A stretch of DNA of 64,000 nucleotides, from contig NZ_FTNM01000006.1 of NCBI RefSeq assembly GCF_900156415.1, positions 186,001 through 250,000 on the forward strand, in the 5' to 3' direction. This stretch comes from Pontibacter lucknowensis (GTDB lineage: Bacteria > Bacteroidota > Bacteroidia > Cytophagales > Hymenobacteraceae). The notes below the pieces were generated by a model. The model ran no database searches. It saw only the letters and a list, made by a program, of their open reading frames with translations, and had not been told where the DNA came from. A program made the translations under genes and the position numbers. Shown in pieces: positions 19,281-28,148 of this stretch (its first letter is position 1; each line of letters starts with the position of its first letter).

Positions 19281-19757
19281 TCAGGAAGATTTCGAAGATG
19301 ATTGAGCAGTTTTGCAGGTATAGATCTTAATAGCCTCTCCCATCACATTATACCCATCAGTAAGGTATAGCCAGCCTTTGCGTTCATAGAAGTTCTCAAG
19401 GTCTGTGCTCAGGTGTAGCTGTTGATAGCCAAGACGGTTTGCTTCTGCCAGACCGTGCTGTAGTAGCTGGCTGGCTATACCTTGGCCACGGTGCTCTTCG
19501 TTCACATAGAGGCAGGCCAGCCAGGGCATCAGGTCCTGTCGGCTGATGATATCGTTGGTGAGCAGAGCGTAGGAGCCTACAATACGCTCTTCATGCAGCA
19601 GCACATAAAACATAGGCAGCCGCGACTTATCCTGAACCGAGTACAGGATGCAGTCCTCATAAAACTTGAAGTTAGATGCGCTGCCCCAGCACTTCCAGAA
19701 ATATTGAATAGCTGGTTGCATCAACTCAGGGCGGTCTATAAGCGATATGATTTCCAT
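19281..19757 (-). CDS. GNAT family N-acetyltransferase
   Basis: 158 residues. The acetyl-CoA binding motif A is ACLYVNEEHRGQGIASQLLQHG (RGQGIA pyrophosphate loop), followed by LGYQQLHLSTDLENFYERKGW, the conserved motif B region. The N-terminus MEIISLIDRPELMQPAIQYFWKCWGS matches a recurrent GNAT subgroup of small cytoplasmic enzymes. The substrate is unknown (antibiotic, amine or protein N-terminus are all possible). It is flanked by a 220-base spacer on one side and a 279-base spacer on the other, in which I see only scattered GGTATA motifs. Confidence 0.87.
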   Translation of the reverse strand: MEIISLIDRPELMQPAIQYFWKCWGSASNFKFYEDCILYSVQDKSRLPMFYVLLHEERIVGSYALLTNDIISRQDLMPWLACLYVNEEHRGQGIASQLLQHGLAEANRLGYQQLHLSTDLENFYERKGWLYLTDGYNVMGEAIKIYTCKTAQSSSKSS

Positions 19758-20036
19758 TGAATACCGTGCTTGGATTTTTAAGCTTGTTATCTCACTTCTA
19801 ACCTATCATCATCCTAAAATTAAAATAAAAAACCATTCTGACTGCAATCAATCCGCTATACATGCAGGAGGGTTCCGGAAATCATTGCTCCAGGTATAGC
19901 ATTCTACACTTTTCCAGCTATAGCAAATTAGCAACATTTCACGTGCTTTTCTGGAAGGCGATTTTTAACTTAAATGTTCAAACATGAATTGCGCAACCAA
20001 CTGACTAATACACAGCAATATTAAAGGTACGATCCC

Positions 20037-21662
20037 ATGAACAGCACGCCCTCCTATAGCCACGGCATAAGCACCACGCCCCTTCGCGGCGAAACCATCG
20101 GACAAAGCTTACGCAATACAGTAGAAAAATTTGGCGACCGTGAAGCCCTTGTGATGGTGACGCAAAACTACCGCGCCACTTACAGACAGCTGTGGGAACA
20201 AGTGGAGCAGGTGGCCAAAAGTCTAATGGCCTATGGGATAAAGAAAGGAGACCGGGTGGGCATCTGGTCGCCTAATAGGGTGGAGTGGGTGCTGGTACAG
20301 TTTGCCACTGCCCGTGTGGGTGCGGTACTCGTTAACATCAATCCGGCCTACAAAACCAATGACCTGAAGTATGCCCTGAAGCAAAGCCAGATCAGTTTGC
20401 TCATCGCATCGCACTACTTCCGGCAGACGGACTATGTGGAAATGCTCAACCACATACGCCCCGACTGCGAGTACCCGACCCGCACCGTAATCATGGAGCG
20501 TGACTGGGAACGTTTTATCGCAGCAGGGCAAGCCGTGACTGATCAGGAGCTGGCGGAGCGGGAAGCGACCTTGCAGTTCGATGACCCGATCAACATTCAG
20601 TATACCTCGGGTACTACTGGTTTGCCCAAAGGTGCGACCCTCTCCCATCACAATATCCTCAACAACGGCTTTTTTATCGGGGAGACGCTGAAGTATACCG
20701 AGCAGGATCGCGTCTGTATACCGGTGCCTTTTTACCATTGCTTCGGGATGGTGATCGGGAATCTGGCTTGCATCACACACGGCGCCTGCATGGTCATTCC
20801 GGCCGAGACCTTTGACCCGGAACAGGTCATGCAGACCGTACAGTCCGAAAAATGCACCTCACTCTATGGTGTGCCAACCATGTTCATCGCCGAGCTGGAG
20901 CACCCCAACTTCGAACAATACGACTTCTCGACGTTGCGCACCGGCGTGATGGCCGGCTCCAACTGCCCCATCGAAACCATGAAACAGGTGCAGTCGCGGA
21001 TGAACATGCGGGAGGTGACCGTGTGCTATGGCATGACCGAAACCTCCCCTGTCTCGACGCAGAGCCAGCTGGACGATCCGCTGGAGAAACGCGTATCGAC
21101 CGTGGGCAAGGTACACCCGCACCTGGAGGTAAAGATTGTGGACCCGGAAACGGGCCTGATCATGCCGCGCGGGCAGAAAGGCGAACTCTGCACCCGTGGC
21201 TACTCAGTGATGCTGGGCTATTGGGATATGCCGGATGTAACGGCGCGGGTGCTTCAAAATGGCTGGATGCACACTGGTGATCTGGCCGTGATGGACGAGG
21301 AAGGCTATGTGCAGGTGGTGGGCCGCATCAAAGACTTGATCATACGGGGTGGCGAAAACATTGCCCCACGAGAAATAGAAGAGTTTCTGCTCACCCACGA
21401 AGCCATTTCGGATGTGCACGTGATCGGCGTGCCCGACCACAAATACGGTGAAGAAGTGATGGCCTGGGTGAAACTCCGAAATGGATTCTACGCTACCCCC
21501 GAAGACATTGCTGCCTACTGCAAAGGTCAGATCGCCACCTTCAAAATACCGAAGTACTGGAAGTTTGTAGAGGAGTTCCCGATGACGGTAACGGGCAAGA
21601 TCCGGAAAGTGGAAATGCGGGAAATCTCCACCCGGGAGCTGGGTTTGGTGGAAGAAGCGTAA
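20037..21662 (+). CDS. Acyl-CoA synthetase (AMP-binding, ACSF2-like)
   Basis: 541 residues. The ANL superfamily motifs are all present: [16 protein letters not shown] (A3, phosphate binding), YGMTETSPV (A5), [22 protein letters not shown] (A7-A8) and the catalytic lysine region [13 protein letters not shown] (A10). [15 protein letters not shown] points to fatty-acyl-CoA synthetases of the medium-chain ACSF2 type, which activate a fatty acid with ATP to the adenylate and then the CoA thioester. Exact chain length is not readable. It is transcribed alone. Confidence 0.92.
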   Translation: MNSTPSYSHGISTTPLRGETIGQSLRNTVEKFGDREALVMVTQNYRATYRQLWEQVEQVAKSLMAYGIKKGDRVGIWSPNRVEWVLVQFATARVGAVLVNINPAYKTNDLKYALKQSQISLLIASHYFRQTDYVEMLNHIRPDCEYPTRTVIMERDWERFIAAGQAVTDQELAEREATLQFDDPINIQYTSGTTGLPKGATLSHHNILNNGFFIGETLKYTEQDRVCIPVPFYHCFGMVIGNLACITHGACMVIPAETFDPEQVMQTVQSEKCTSLYGVPTMFIAELEHPNFEQYDFSTLRTGVMAGSNCPIETMKQVQSRMNMREVTVCYGMTETSPVSTQSQLDDPLEKRVSTVGKVHPHLEVKIVDPETGLIMPRGQKGELCTRGYSVMLGYWDMPDVTARVLQNGWMHTGDLAVMDEEGYVQVVGRIKDLIIRGGENIAPREIEEFLLTHEAISDVHVIGVPDHKYGEEVMAWVKLRNGFYATPEDIAAYCKGQIATFKIPKYWKFVEEFPMTVTGKIRKVEMREISTRELGLVEEA

Positions 21663-21667
21663 TACAG

Positions 21668-21701
21668 AAACGGGGCATCTGCTCGATAGCGGACACCCCG
21701 T
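21668..21701 (+). terminator. Possible terminator after the acyl-CoA synthetase gene
   Basis: The hairpin ACGGGG / CCCCGT has an inner helix TCTGCT / AGCGGA (one G-U pair) around a CGAT loop. It is not followed directly by a T-run, so the call is weak. Confidence 0.35.
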
Positions 21702-21737
21702 AAGGTTTAGTGTTGTTTTAAAAATCAAGCGGGCAGC

Positions 21738-21947
21738 TTACTGTTCGTTTAATTTTTCACGCTTCTGTTGATCCCAGAAAGCTGCAGCAGCCAACAACAA
21801 AAAACAAAGTTTATAGATACGATACCACACGATATTGGTCTCCCAGAAAATTACTCTGAATACTTCCTGGTCAGTATAGAAGGAGGTGACTAAATCGACC
21901 AGCATGGCGGCAGCAAATACTAGGTATAGGATCTTCAGAAACTTCAT
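21738..21947 (-). CDS. Small two-helix membrane protein, unknown
   Basis: 69 residues. Two hydrophobic segments (about residues 3-22 and 46-58) flank a short loop rich in aromatic and acidic residues. A charged C-terminus ends QQKREKLNEQ. No domain is recognised. The ATG is at 21945-21947. It is probably an inner-membrane protein. It lies 55 bases downstream of the 22003-22230 gene on the same strand and may belong to that operon. Confidence 0.55.
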   Translation of the reverse strand: MKFLKILYLVFAAAMLVDLVTSFYTDQEVFRVIFWETNIVWYRIYKLCFLLLAAAAFWDQQKREKLNEQ

Positions 21948-22002
21948 TTGATAGGATGTTTAAGTTTGTCTGTGAGGATTTAAAATATTAAAAATTCCTG
22001 GC

Positions 22003-22230
22003 TTATAAAACCGGCTTTTGATGGATCAACCGCAAGGTATAGTTCAGTGTCGTATCTTCTCCTTTCAGGAAACCCCCCACGGTGTCCTCTACCACGTAGG
22101 TTAGAGACACGGATTTCCCATCCATCGGGAAGCCACCGGCAGATGAGACGGTATAGCCACTCGTTAGCACAAATAATATGCCTTTTAGTAGTACCAAAGG
22201 TATAGCATAAGCACTACAAGCTAACCTCAT
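22003..22230 (-). CDS. Small exported or membrane protein coupled to a WG-repeat gene
   Basis: 75 residues. An N-terminal hydrophobic stretch (ACSAYAIPLVLLKGILFVL) is followed by a ~45-residue beta-like tail including KSVSLTYVVEDTVGG. It looks like a signal anchor plus a small periplasmic domain. Its ATG overlaps the stop of the upstream WG-repeat gene as ATGA (22227-22230), a typical translational coupling, which supports it being real. No family is recognised. Confidence 0.55.
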   Translation of the reverse strand: MRLACSAYAIPLVLLKGILFVLTSGYTVSSAGGFPMDGKSVSLTYVVEDTVGGFLKGEDTTLNYTLRLIHQKPVL

Positions 22231-23315
22231 TTTATTTCGCCATTCCTGATCACTAAACTTATCAGTTTGTAACCGTTTTCAGTTCTCAAAAACTCGAATC
22301 GATTCTGCACCACGTCAGATCCTGACTTGGTGTTGATCACCAGGTGCATAACCGGATATTTTTCTATTATGGCTTCACCGCAGTTATTGTAGTACTTCTC
22401 AAAACTTCTGCCATTAAACATGTAAGGATTAAGCTCATCAATGAATACATTATAATCGGCTTTGTTTTTTTTCACAACCAGCATTTTCTCTCTGATCAAC
22501 TCTAGATTTCTAATCAGGAAACTCGCCTTAGCTTCTGTTGTCCAGCCGTTCGATTCCAGCCAGAAGGTTATGCTGTCGTGTGAAGCCTTCGCCATATTAT
22601 CAAAAGTGAAGGAATTAAGTAAGTTCGAATTGAGCCAGTTTTTAAATTCCCTATCGAAGTCGATGAAAGAGTAAAACTCTCCTTTTTCAGATTTGAAGCT
22701 TTGTCTGTTTAGGTCTTTGGCGGGTTTAGAATAAGCCTCGAAAGAGTATGGATTCAAACTATGGCCATACTTGAAGTTCCGCAGGACAATCTCATTCTTA
22801 GTATTGAGGAGCAGTTCTTCACCACCTTCCCAGGCGGAGTGCTCCTTATGTTTGTCCAAATATTTCTCTGTTGCGCCTCTTATTGCCCAGATCAGGCCGT
22901 TGTGCACCTTCGATAGGTGATTGTATAGGGCCGGAATCACGACCTTTCCATTCTTATCAAACATACCTACCTGGCCAGTGGCTTTGTCTCTAAATCGTAT
23001 AAAGCCCTCACTTTCACAATCTGCCTCAAAATCGAAGATGTGCAGGCTATCCCTTCCAGCTTTTTTGCCAGTTTTAGTGAGATAATAGTTTTCATCCCTG
23101 CCCTCCTTCTCCTCCATCACAGCAATAATGTGCTCAAAGTAGTTTGCCCTAGTGCCCTCCGAAAACCTAGGTGCTATCTTTACTTTTCCATTAGTATCTT
23201 TGAAGCCGATCAACGTTGAAGTGCTGTCTCTAAAAGCTACCCACCTATCCTCAGATTGTGCTTGAACAGCAATAGAAAGAAGAAGCAGCAAGCAAGTGAG
23301 CAGGGATTTATTCAT
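22227..23315 (-). CDS. Exported WG-repeat protein
   Basis: 362 residues. The signal peptide is MNKSLLTCLLLLLSIAVQAQ. The N-terminal half holds WG-type repeats recognisable by the fold-back pattern: GFKDTNGKVKIAPRF, GMFDKNGKVVIPALYNHL with LIWAIRG. The C-terminal half (~200-362) is a separate alpha/beta domain ending FEFLRTENGYKLISLVIRNG, similar in feel to an NTF2-like small domain. It is likely periplasmic or at the outer surface; function unknown. It overlaps the 75-residue gene downstream by 4 bases. Confidence 0.8.
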   Translation of the reverse strand: MNKSLLTCLLLLLSIAVQAQSEDRWVAFRDSTSTLIGFKDTNGKVKIAPRFSEGTRANYFEHIIAVMEEKEGRDENYYLTKTGKKAGRDSLHIFDFEADCESEGFIRFRDKATGQVGMFDKNGKVVIPALYNHLSKVHNGLIWAIRGATEKYLDKHKEHSAWEGGEELLLNTKNEIVLRNFKYGHSLNPYSFEAYSKPAKDLNRQSFKSEKGEFYSFIDFDREFKNWLNSNLLNSFTFDNMAKASHDSITFWLESNGWTTEAKASFLIRNLELIREKMLVVKKNKADYNVFIDELNPYMFNGRSFEKYYNNCGEAIIEKYPVMHLVINTKSGSDVVQNRFEFLRTENGYKLISLVIRNGEIK

Positions 23316-23393
23316 ACATCTTGACGGTCTTGTGCTGCCGAAGCCCTGAGCGTAGCTGGGTTAAGGCTGCACCTTGTTGGGCTGTCGTTGTTT

Positions 23394-23522
23394 TTAGTTA
23401 TATACAGCGAAATGGTAGAAGCCTTCTTCGATTTTCTCAAACAGATCAAATCGGTTTGAGTCTTTTGAGATTTTTCGGCTACTGTAGAGAATACCTTCTT
23501 CTCCATATCCCACTAGTTGCAT
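23394..23522 (-). CDS. Possible 42-residue small protein or gene remnant
   Basis: From the ATG at 23520-23522 this frame encodes MQLVGYGEEGILYSSRKISK and on to GFYHFAVYN, ending TAA at 23394-23396. The frame stays open upstream to the stop of the GT61 gene (GYKLPPYI precedes the Met), so the start may be a TTG at about 23567. Composition is protein-like, unlike the competing 64-residue frame across the same bases. It may be a small gene, or the tail of a lost one. Confidence 0.35.
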   Translation of the reverse strand: MQLVGYGEEGILYSSRKISKDSNRFDLFEKIEEGFYHFAVYN

Positions 23523-23582
23523 GATGTATGGAGGTAGCTTATAGCCAAATCTTCTATTTAAATTCAAGTTAACTAAATATAC

Positions 23583-24680
23583 CTAAATTCCTACACCTTC
23601 CAACCACGCTTCTACCTCCTGCATCGGCACGGTATAGTTTTCCAATTTATCCCCTGTTGTGCCCATCACTGCGCTATACCTGAAGTCGAGGGCTTTGCAG
23701 AGCAGGAAGTAGTGCGTCTTGATCAGGTTGGCTGGGTGGAATTCCAGTACCTGGCATTGCTCCGAGAAAAGCAAGTTGGTCAGGCCGGCGCCGTGGGGAG
23801 CGATGACGGCTTCTGTTTCATAAAACAGCTGCACCTGCTGCTGGTAGGTCAGTTCCTCGGCACGCACCACTTCAAAGCCATACCTGTCGAGTAGCGGTAA
23901 AAGCTCCTGCTCGTTCAGCACGCGGCGGGTTTTGGCCTTGGCGCGGCTGATGTAGATGCGCCTTTTGCGGCTGCTCTGCTGCACACCATACCCCTGCCAT
24001 ACCTTGTGCCGCAGCCAGTCCACCACCTCGCGGGGCAGGTAACCGCTTTGTGCATTGGCCACAAAAGAGGGCAATACAAATTCATCAACCTGCCATTTTT
24101 CATTCTTCCCTATATAGACCACCTCGGCCTGAGGATAGTCTTTCAGGACAAAAGCCAGTGTTTCGAGTTGGTATAGGGCCATGTTGCGTCGCATGATCAC
24201 TTGGATCGGCTCCTGGGTATTTTCGAGCACCAGGTATAGACGCGGCAGACAGTCAAAGAACCAGTGGTAGTTGTTGTTGTCAGCCCAGGGCAGATGCAGC
24301 ACCGAGGTATAGCGACCGCTCTGATTTTTAGGCAGTAGCAGCGACACTTCTTTGAAAGCGTCCGACTTGGCCAGCCGACTCACCTCTCCCACCGATTCCA
24401 CCACGACCTTTCCATCCAGCACCACGGCACCGGAGTTACCCAACACCTCCACATTCTGCAACCGAATCAGGTACTGCTCCTTCTGCCGATAGCCCAGGCT
24501 ATAGTCGATGGCGTAGTTAAAACTACGAGCTGAATCTTCCAGGAATGCTCTCTCCACTTCATTAAAGTCGAGGACATAGCCGGGAGTAAAAACCTGTTTG
24601 TCCGGATGGTGCAACACCGAGGTATAGCGGGAATAGTATCCTAAAGCATGGAGTACGCCAAAAAAAGCCTTCTTTAACAT
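23583..24680 (-). CDS. GT61 family glycosyltransferase
   Basis: 365 residues from the ATG at 24678-24680 (MLKKAFFGVL). An earlier ATG at 24731 gives an unlikely extension. The GT61 (DUF563) signature is APHGAGLTNLLFSEQCQVLEFHP near residue 305, with LHLPWADNNNYHWFFDCLPRLYLVLE in the middle and RRIYISRAKAKTRRVLNE before the donor region. GT61 enzymes include plant xylosyltransferases and bacterial capsule or LPS transferases. Its divergent position just upstream of pseB suggests a role with the same surface glycan, but it is on the opposite strand. Confidence 0.88.
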   Translation of the reverse strand: MLKKAFFGVLHALGYYSRYTSVLHHPDKQVFTPGYVLDFNEVERAFLEDSARSFNYAIDYSLGYRQKEQYLIRLQNVEVLGNSGAVVLDGKVVVESVGEVSRLAKSDAFKEVSLLLPKNQSGRYTSVLHLPWADNNNYHWFFDCLPRLYLVLENTQEPIQVIMRRNMALYQLETLAFVLKDYPQAEVVYIGKNEKWQVDEFVLPSFVANAQSGYLPREVVDWLRHKVWQGYGVQQSSRKRRIYISRAKAKTRRVLNEQELLPLLDRYGFEVVRAEELTYQQQVQLFYETEAVIAPHGAGLTNLLFSEQCQVLEFHPANLIKTHYFLLCKALDFRYSAVMGTTGDKLENYTVPMQEVEAWLEGVGI

Positions 24681-24903
24681 AGAGAGGTTTTGGAATTTAA
24701 ATTTGGACAACGAAGCACATGTACAGATCAATTTATTCCCTGCTTACCTCGCTTCATGCAAATTAAGAACTTCATCCCAATATTAGCCATCAACAATTTA
24801 TCCATCCAACAATTTAACAATTACAGATCAACAATTAAATATTTAACTTGCAGCTTGGCGTGGGTTACAGTTTCTGAGCCCTGGTATTAAGCAAAAAATA
24901 AGC

Positions 24904-25923
24904 ATGGCATTAGACCTAAATAATAAAGCTATACTCGTAACGGGCGGCACGGGCTCGTTTGGAAAGAAGTTCGTGGAGATGGTATACGCCCGTTTTCCGG
25001 ATGTGAAAAGGGTGGTGATCTATTCCCGTGACGAGCTGAAGCAGTTTGAGATGTCGCAGGTTTTCCCGCACAGCAAGTACAATTCCGTTCGCTACTTTAT
25101 TGGCGACGTACGCGACGGCGATCGTTTCAAAAGAGCTTGTGAGGGCATCGACATTATAGTGCACGCCGCTGCCATGAAACAGGTGCCTGCTGCTGAGTAC
25201 AACCCCATGGAATGCATCAAGACGAATGTGCTGGGTGCCGAGAACATCATCAATGCTGCCCTTGACACCGGCGTGAAGCATGTGGTGGCACTGTCTACTG
25301 ACAAAGCCGCTGCTCCGATCAACCTCTACGGCGCAACCAAACTGTGCTCTGATAAGCTCTTCGTAGCCGCCAATAACATGAAGGGCAAGCGCGACATCAA
25401 GTTCTCAGTCGTGCGTTACGGCAATGTGATCGGTTCCCGTGGTTCAGTGGTTCCTTTCTTCTTGAAAAAGCGTGAAGAAGGTGTGTTGCCGATCACCCAT
25501 CCGGAGATGACCCGTTTCAATATTTCGCTGGAAGAAGGTGTGGAACTGGTTTTCCATGCGCTGGAGCATCACTGGGGAGGTGAGATCTTTGTGCCGAAGA
25601 TTCCTTCTTATGTGATCACCGACCTGGCTGAAGCCATTGGTCCGAACTGTAAACAAGAAGTGGTAGGTATACGTCCGGGAGAGAAGCTGCACGAAGAGAT
25701 GATCACTGAGACCGATTCACTTAACACTGTGGAGCTTGATAAATACTACGTGATTGTGCCTTCTACCCCGCTTTGGACGGTGGAGGATTTCATGAAAGCA
25801 CACAATGGCAAAATGGTGGAGCTGGGTTTCAAGTATAACTCCGGCACCAACACCGAATGGCTCACTGTTGAGCAGTTGCGTGAGCAGATTCGTCAGCATG
25901 TTGATCCAAATTTTAAGGCTTAA
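24904..25923 (+). CDS. pseB: UDP-N-acetylglucosamine 4,6-dehydratase (inverting)
   Basis: 339 residues. The NADP-binding loop is TGGTGSFG (residues 13-20), and STDKAAAPINLYGATK carries the Lys/Tyr catalytic pair region typical of PseB/FlaA1 short dehydratases. RYGNVIGSRGSVVPFF and ITHPEMTRFNISLEEGVEL are also diagnostic. It converts UDP-GlcNAc to UDP-2-acetamido-2,6-dideoxy-beta-L-arabino-hexos-4-ulose, the first step to pseudaminic acid. It opens the Pse gene run, and 141 bases separate it from pseC. GC is about 50%, much lower than pseC. Confidence 0.95.
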   Translation: MALDLNNKAILVTGGTGSFGKKFVEMVYARFPDVKRVVIYSRDELKQFEMSQVFPHSKYNSVRYFIGDVRDGDRFKRACEGIDIIVHAAAMKQVPAAEYNPMECIKTNVLGAENIINAALDTGVKHVVALSTDKAAAPINLYGATKLCSDKLFVAANNMKGKRDIKFSVVRYGNVIGSRGSVVPFFLKKREEGVLPITHPEMTRFNISLEEGVELVFHALEHHWGGEIFVPKIPSYVITDLAEAIGPNCKQEVVGIRPGEKLHEEMITETDSLNTVELDKYYVIVPSTPLWTVEDFMKAHNGKMVELGFKYNSGTNTEWLTVEQLREQIRQHVDPNFKA

Positions 25924-26012
25924 ATTGTTAAAGTGTTGATTGCTGATTGTTAATTGTTGTTTGTGCACGATTCGGACAGGTTGCGTGTCCCTTCAGTACC
26001 TTCGCCACTTTT

Positions 26013-26041
26013 AACTCCTAAACTCCCCAACTCCTAAACTC
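26013..26041. repeat. 13-bp direct repeat upstream of pseC
   Basis: AACTCCTAAACTC occurs at 26013-26025 and again at 26029-26041, separated by three bases, in the pseB-pseC spacer. It may be a simple-sequence relic or a binding site pair. Confidence 0.5.
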
Positions 26042-26064
26042 TTAAACTTCTTTTTCCTCCTGCC

Positions 26065-27261
26065 ATGCAAAACGAGAAGCACATGCGCCCTATACCTTAC
26101 GGTCGACAGCACATCACCGAGGCCGACATACAGGCAGTGGTGGAGACGCTGCAGTCTGACTTCCTGACGCAGGGGCCGAAGGTGGCAGAGTTTGAGCAGG
26201 CCTTCGTCAGGTACGTGGGCGCCAGGTACGCCGTGGCCGTGAGTAACGGCACGGCCGCGCTGCACCTCTGCGCCATGGCGCTGGGGGTGAACGAGAGCTC
26301 GCGCGTGATCACCACCCCCATCACCTTTGTGGCCTCGGCCAACTGCGTGCGCTACTGCGGCGGCACGGTGGAGTTCTGCGACATCGACCCGGCCACGGCC
26401 CTGATCGACATAGAGCAGGTGCGGCAGATGGTGGAGAGCAAGCCCAGAGGCTACTACAGCGGCATCATACCTGTGGACTTCGCCGGTAACCCGGTGAACC
26501 TGGAGGAGTTGCGCCAACTGGCCGACGAGCACGGGCTGTGGATCATCGAGGACGCGGCCCACTCCCCGGGCGGCTTCTTTGTCGACAGCAAAGGCGAGCG
26601 GCAGTTCTGCGGCAACGGTAAATTTGCCGAGCTGGCCATCTTCTCCTTCCACCCCGTCAAGCACATCGCCACGAGCGAGGGAGGCATGGTGACCACCAAC
26701 GACGAGGCGCTCTACAAGAAGCTACTGCTCTACCGCACCCACGGCATCACCCGCGATGCGGACCTTTTGGAGGAGAACCACGGCGGCTGGTACATGGAGA
26801 TGCAGGCACTGGGCTACAACTACCGCATTCCCGACATGCTCTGCGCCCTGGGCATCAGCCAGCTGAGCCGCGCCGACGAGGGCATGGTCCGCAGAAGGCA
26901 GATCGCACAGGTATACGATGAAGCTTTTGCAGACGCGAAAGGTATAGCCGTGCTGGGCACCAATCCGGCGGCTATGACCGATGCGGGTGAGACAGGCCAC
27001 GCCTACCACTTGTACGTGATCCAGGTGGCTGACCGCAAAGGGCTGTACGATTTCCTGCGCGGGCACCAGATCTTTGCGCAGGTGCACTACATCCCGGCCC
27101 ACACCATGCCCTACTACCGCAGTCTGGGTCACAAAAAAGGCGACTTCCCGAAGGCAGAGCGTTACTACGAGGCTTGCCTGAGTCTGCCGATGTACCCTAC
27201 GCTGACGGAAGAAGAGCAAGCTTACGTGATTGAGAAAGTGAAAGAATTTTGCAAGGCTTGA
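26065..27261 (+). CDS. pseC: UDP-4-amino-4,6-dideoxy-N-acetyl-beta-L-altrosamine transaminase
   Basis: 398 residues from ATG 26065; ATG 26083 is an alternative closer to the family start MxPYGRQ. It is a DegT/DnrJ/EryC1 PLP enzyme: VSNGTAALHLCAMALG, TTPITFVASANCVRYCGG, EDAAHSPGG and FSFHPVKHIATSEGGMV with the PLP lysine. YNYRIPDMLCALGISQL completes the signature. It aminates the PseB product using glutamate. The core of the gene (roughly 26130-26890) is about 70% GC by hand count of several lines, against 50-60% in its neighbours, and it lacks the GGTATA motif until 26910. This suggests a recombined segment. Confidence 0.95.
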   Translation: MQNEKHMRPIPYGRQHITEADIQAVVETLQSDFLTQGPKVAEFEQAFVRYVGARYAVAVSNGTAALHLCAMALGVNESSRVITTPITFVASANCVRYCGGTVEFCDIDPATALIDIEQVRQMVESKPRGYYSGIIPVDFAGNPVNLEELRQLADEHGLWIIEDAAHSPGGFFVDSKGERQFCGNGKFAELAIFSFHPVKHIATSEGGMVTTNDEALYKKLLLYRTHGITRDADLLEENHGGWYMEMQALGYNYRIPDMLCALGISQLSRADEGMVRRRQIAQVYDEAFADAKGIAVLGTNPAAMTDAGETGHAYHLYVIQVADRKGLYDFLRGHQIFAQVHYIPAHTMPYYRSLGHKKGDFPKAERYYEACLSLPMYPTLTEEEQAYVIEKVKEFCKA

Positions 27262-28148
27262 ATCTGGATACCCCATCACCGACAAAGCGGCTGATACTGG
27301 GTACGGCGCAGTTTGGTCTCCCTTACGGCATCAGCAACCAACGTGGGCAAATTCCTGAAGCCGAGATAGCCACCATACTAACTGAAGCGGCGAAGGCAGG
27401 TATAGACACCCTGGACACGGCAGCAGCCTATGGCAGCAGTGAGCAGTGCCTGGGCAAGGTCCTTCACAACTTGCCGGCACCTTACCGTATCATCAGCAAG
27501 TATCCGCCGAACCAGCCAGATAAAAGTGTCAGGCAGGCATTCCAGGAATCGCTGGAGCGTCTGGGCGCAGATAAGCTCTATGGCTACCTGCTGCACAGCT
27601 ATGCGAGTTACAGCGATAAACCTAAAGTGCTGGACGAGCTGCAGGAGATGAAATCATCAGGGCAGGTGGAGAAGGTGGGAATCTCGCTCTACCATCCGGC
27701 GGAAGCGGAGGAACTGCTACTGCGGGAGGCGCCGATCGATCTGGTGCAGTTTCCCTACAGTATTTTCGACAGGCGCTTTGAGGAGCTGCTGCCGGAACTG
27801 AAAAATCGAGGTATTGAAACGCACATACGCTCCGTATACCTTCAGGGGCTGTACTTTATGCAGCCGGACCAACTGCCGCTATATCTAAAGGAAGCAGCTC
27901 CAAAACTGGAGCGACTTCAGCAACTGGCTAAGGCGTACCAGCTCCCGATCGGAGCGGTTTGTCTGGGTTTTGCGCTGGCAAATCCCTATATTTCCAGAGT
28001 GGTGATCGGTGTGGAAAGCCTGCAGACCCTGCAGGAGAACATCAGCTTCAGCAAGATGCCCTTGCCTGAAGCGCTGCATACCGAGCTGCTAGAATTGAAA
28101 GAAGAAAACGAAACGATACTTTTACCCTACAAGTGGTCCGCAACATGA
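27258..28148 (+). CDS. Aldo/keto reductase family protein of the Pse operon
   Basis: 296 residues from the TTG at 27258, which overlaps the pseC stop as TTGA; another TTG at 27249 is possible. GTAQFGLPYGISN, DTLDTAAAYGSSE (catalytic Asp and Tyr), ISKYP (Lys) and YLLHSYASY (His) fit the AKR TIM-barrel. VGISLYHPAEAEELL and ALANPYISRVVIGVES are normal for the family. It should use NAD(P)H to reduce a sugar or carbonyl. The standard Pse pathway needs no such step, so with the next SDR it may make a modified nonulosonic acid. This is inference from context only. Confidence 0.85.
   Translation: MNLDTPSPTKRLILGTAQFGLPYGISNQRGQIPEAEIATILTEAAKAGIDTLDTAAAYGSSEQCLGKVLHNLPAPYRIISKYPPNQPDKSVRQAFQESLERLGADKLYGYLLHSYASYSDKPKVLDELQEMKSSGQVEKVGISLYHPAEAEELLLREAPIDLVQFPYSIFDRRFEELLPELKNRGIETHIRSVYLQGLYFMQPDQLPLYLKEAAPKLERLQQLAKAYQLPIGAVCLGFALANPYISRVVIGVESLQTLQENISFSKMPLPEALHTELLELKEENETILLPYKWSAT

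Noticed and set aside
23312..23506. 64-residue minus-strand ORF before the WG-repeat gene
   Set aside because: A different frame over the same bases (23394-23522) reads more like protein; this one ends in low-quality Ala/Asp/Gln sequence.
26011..26664. 217-residue minus-strand ORF antisense to pseC
   Set aside because: A shadow of a GC-rich gene. His/Val/Arg-rich repetitive translation without any motif, while pseC on the other strand is certain.
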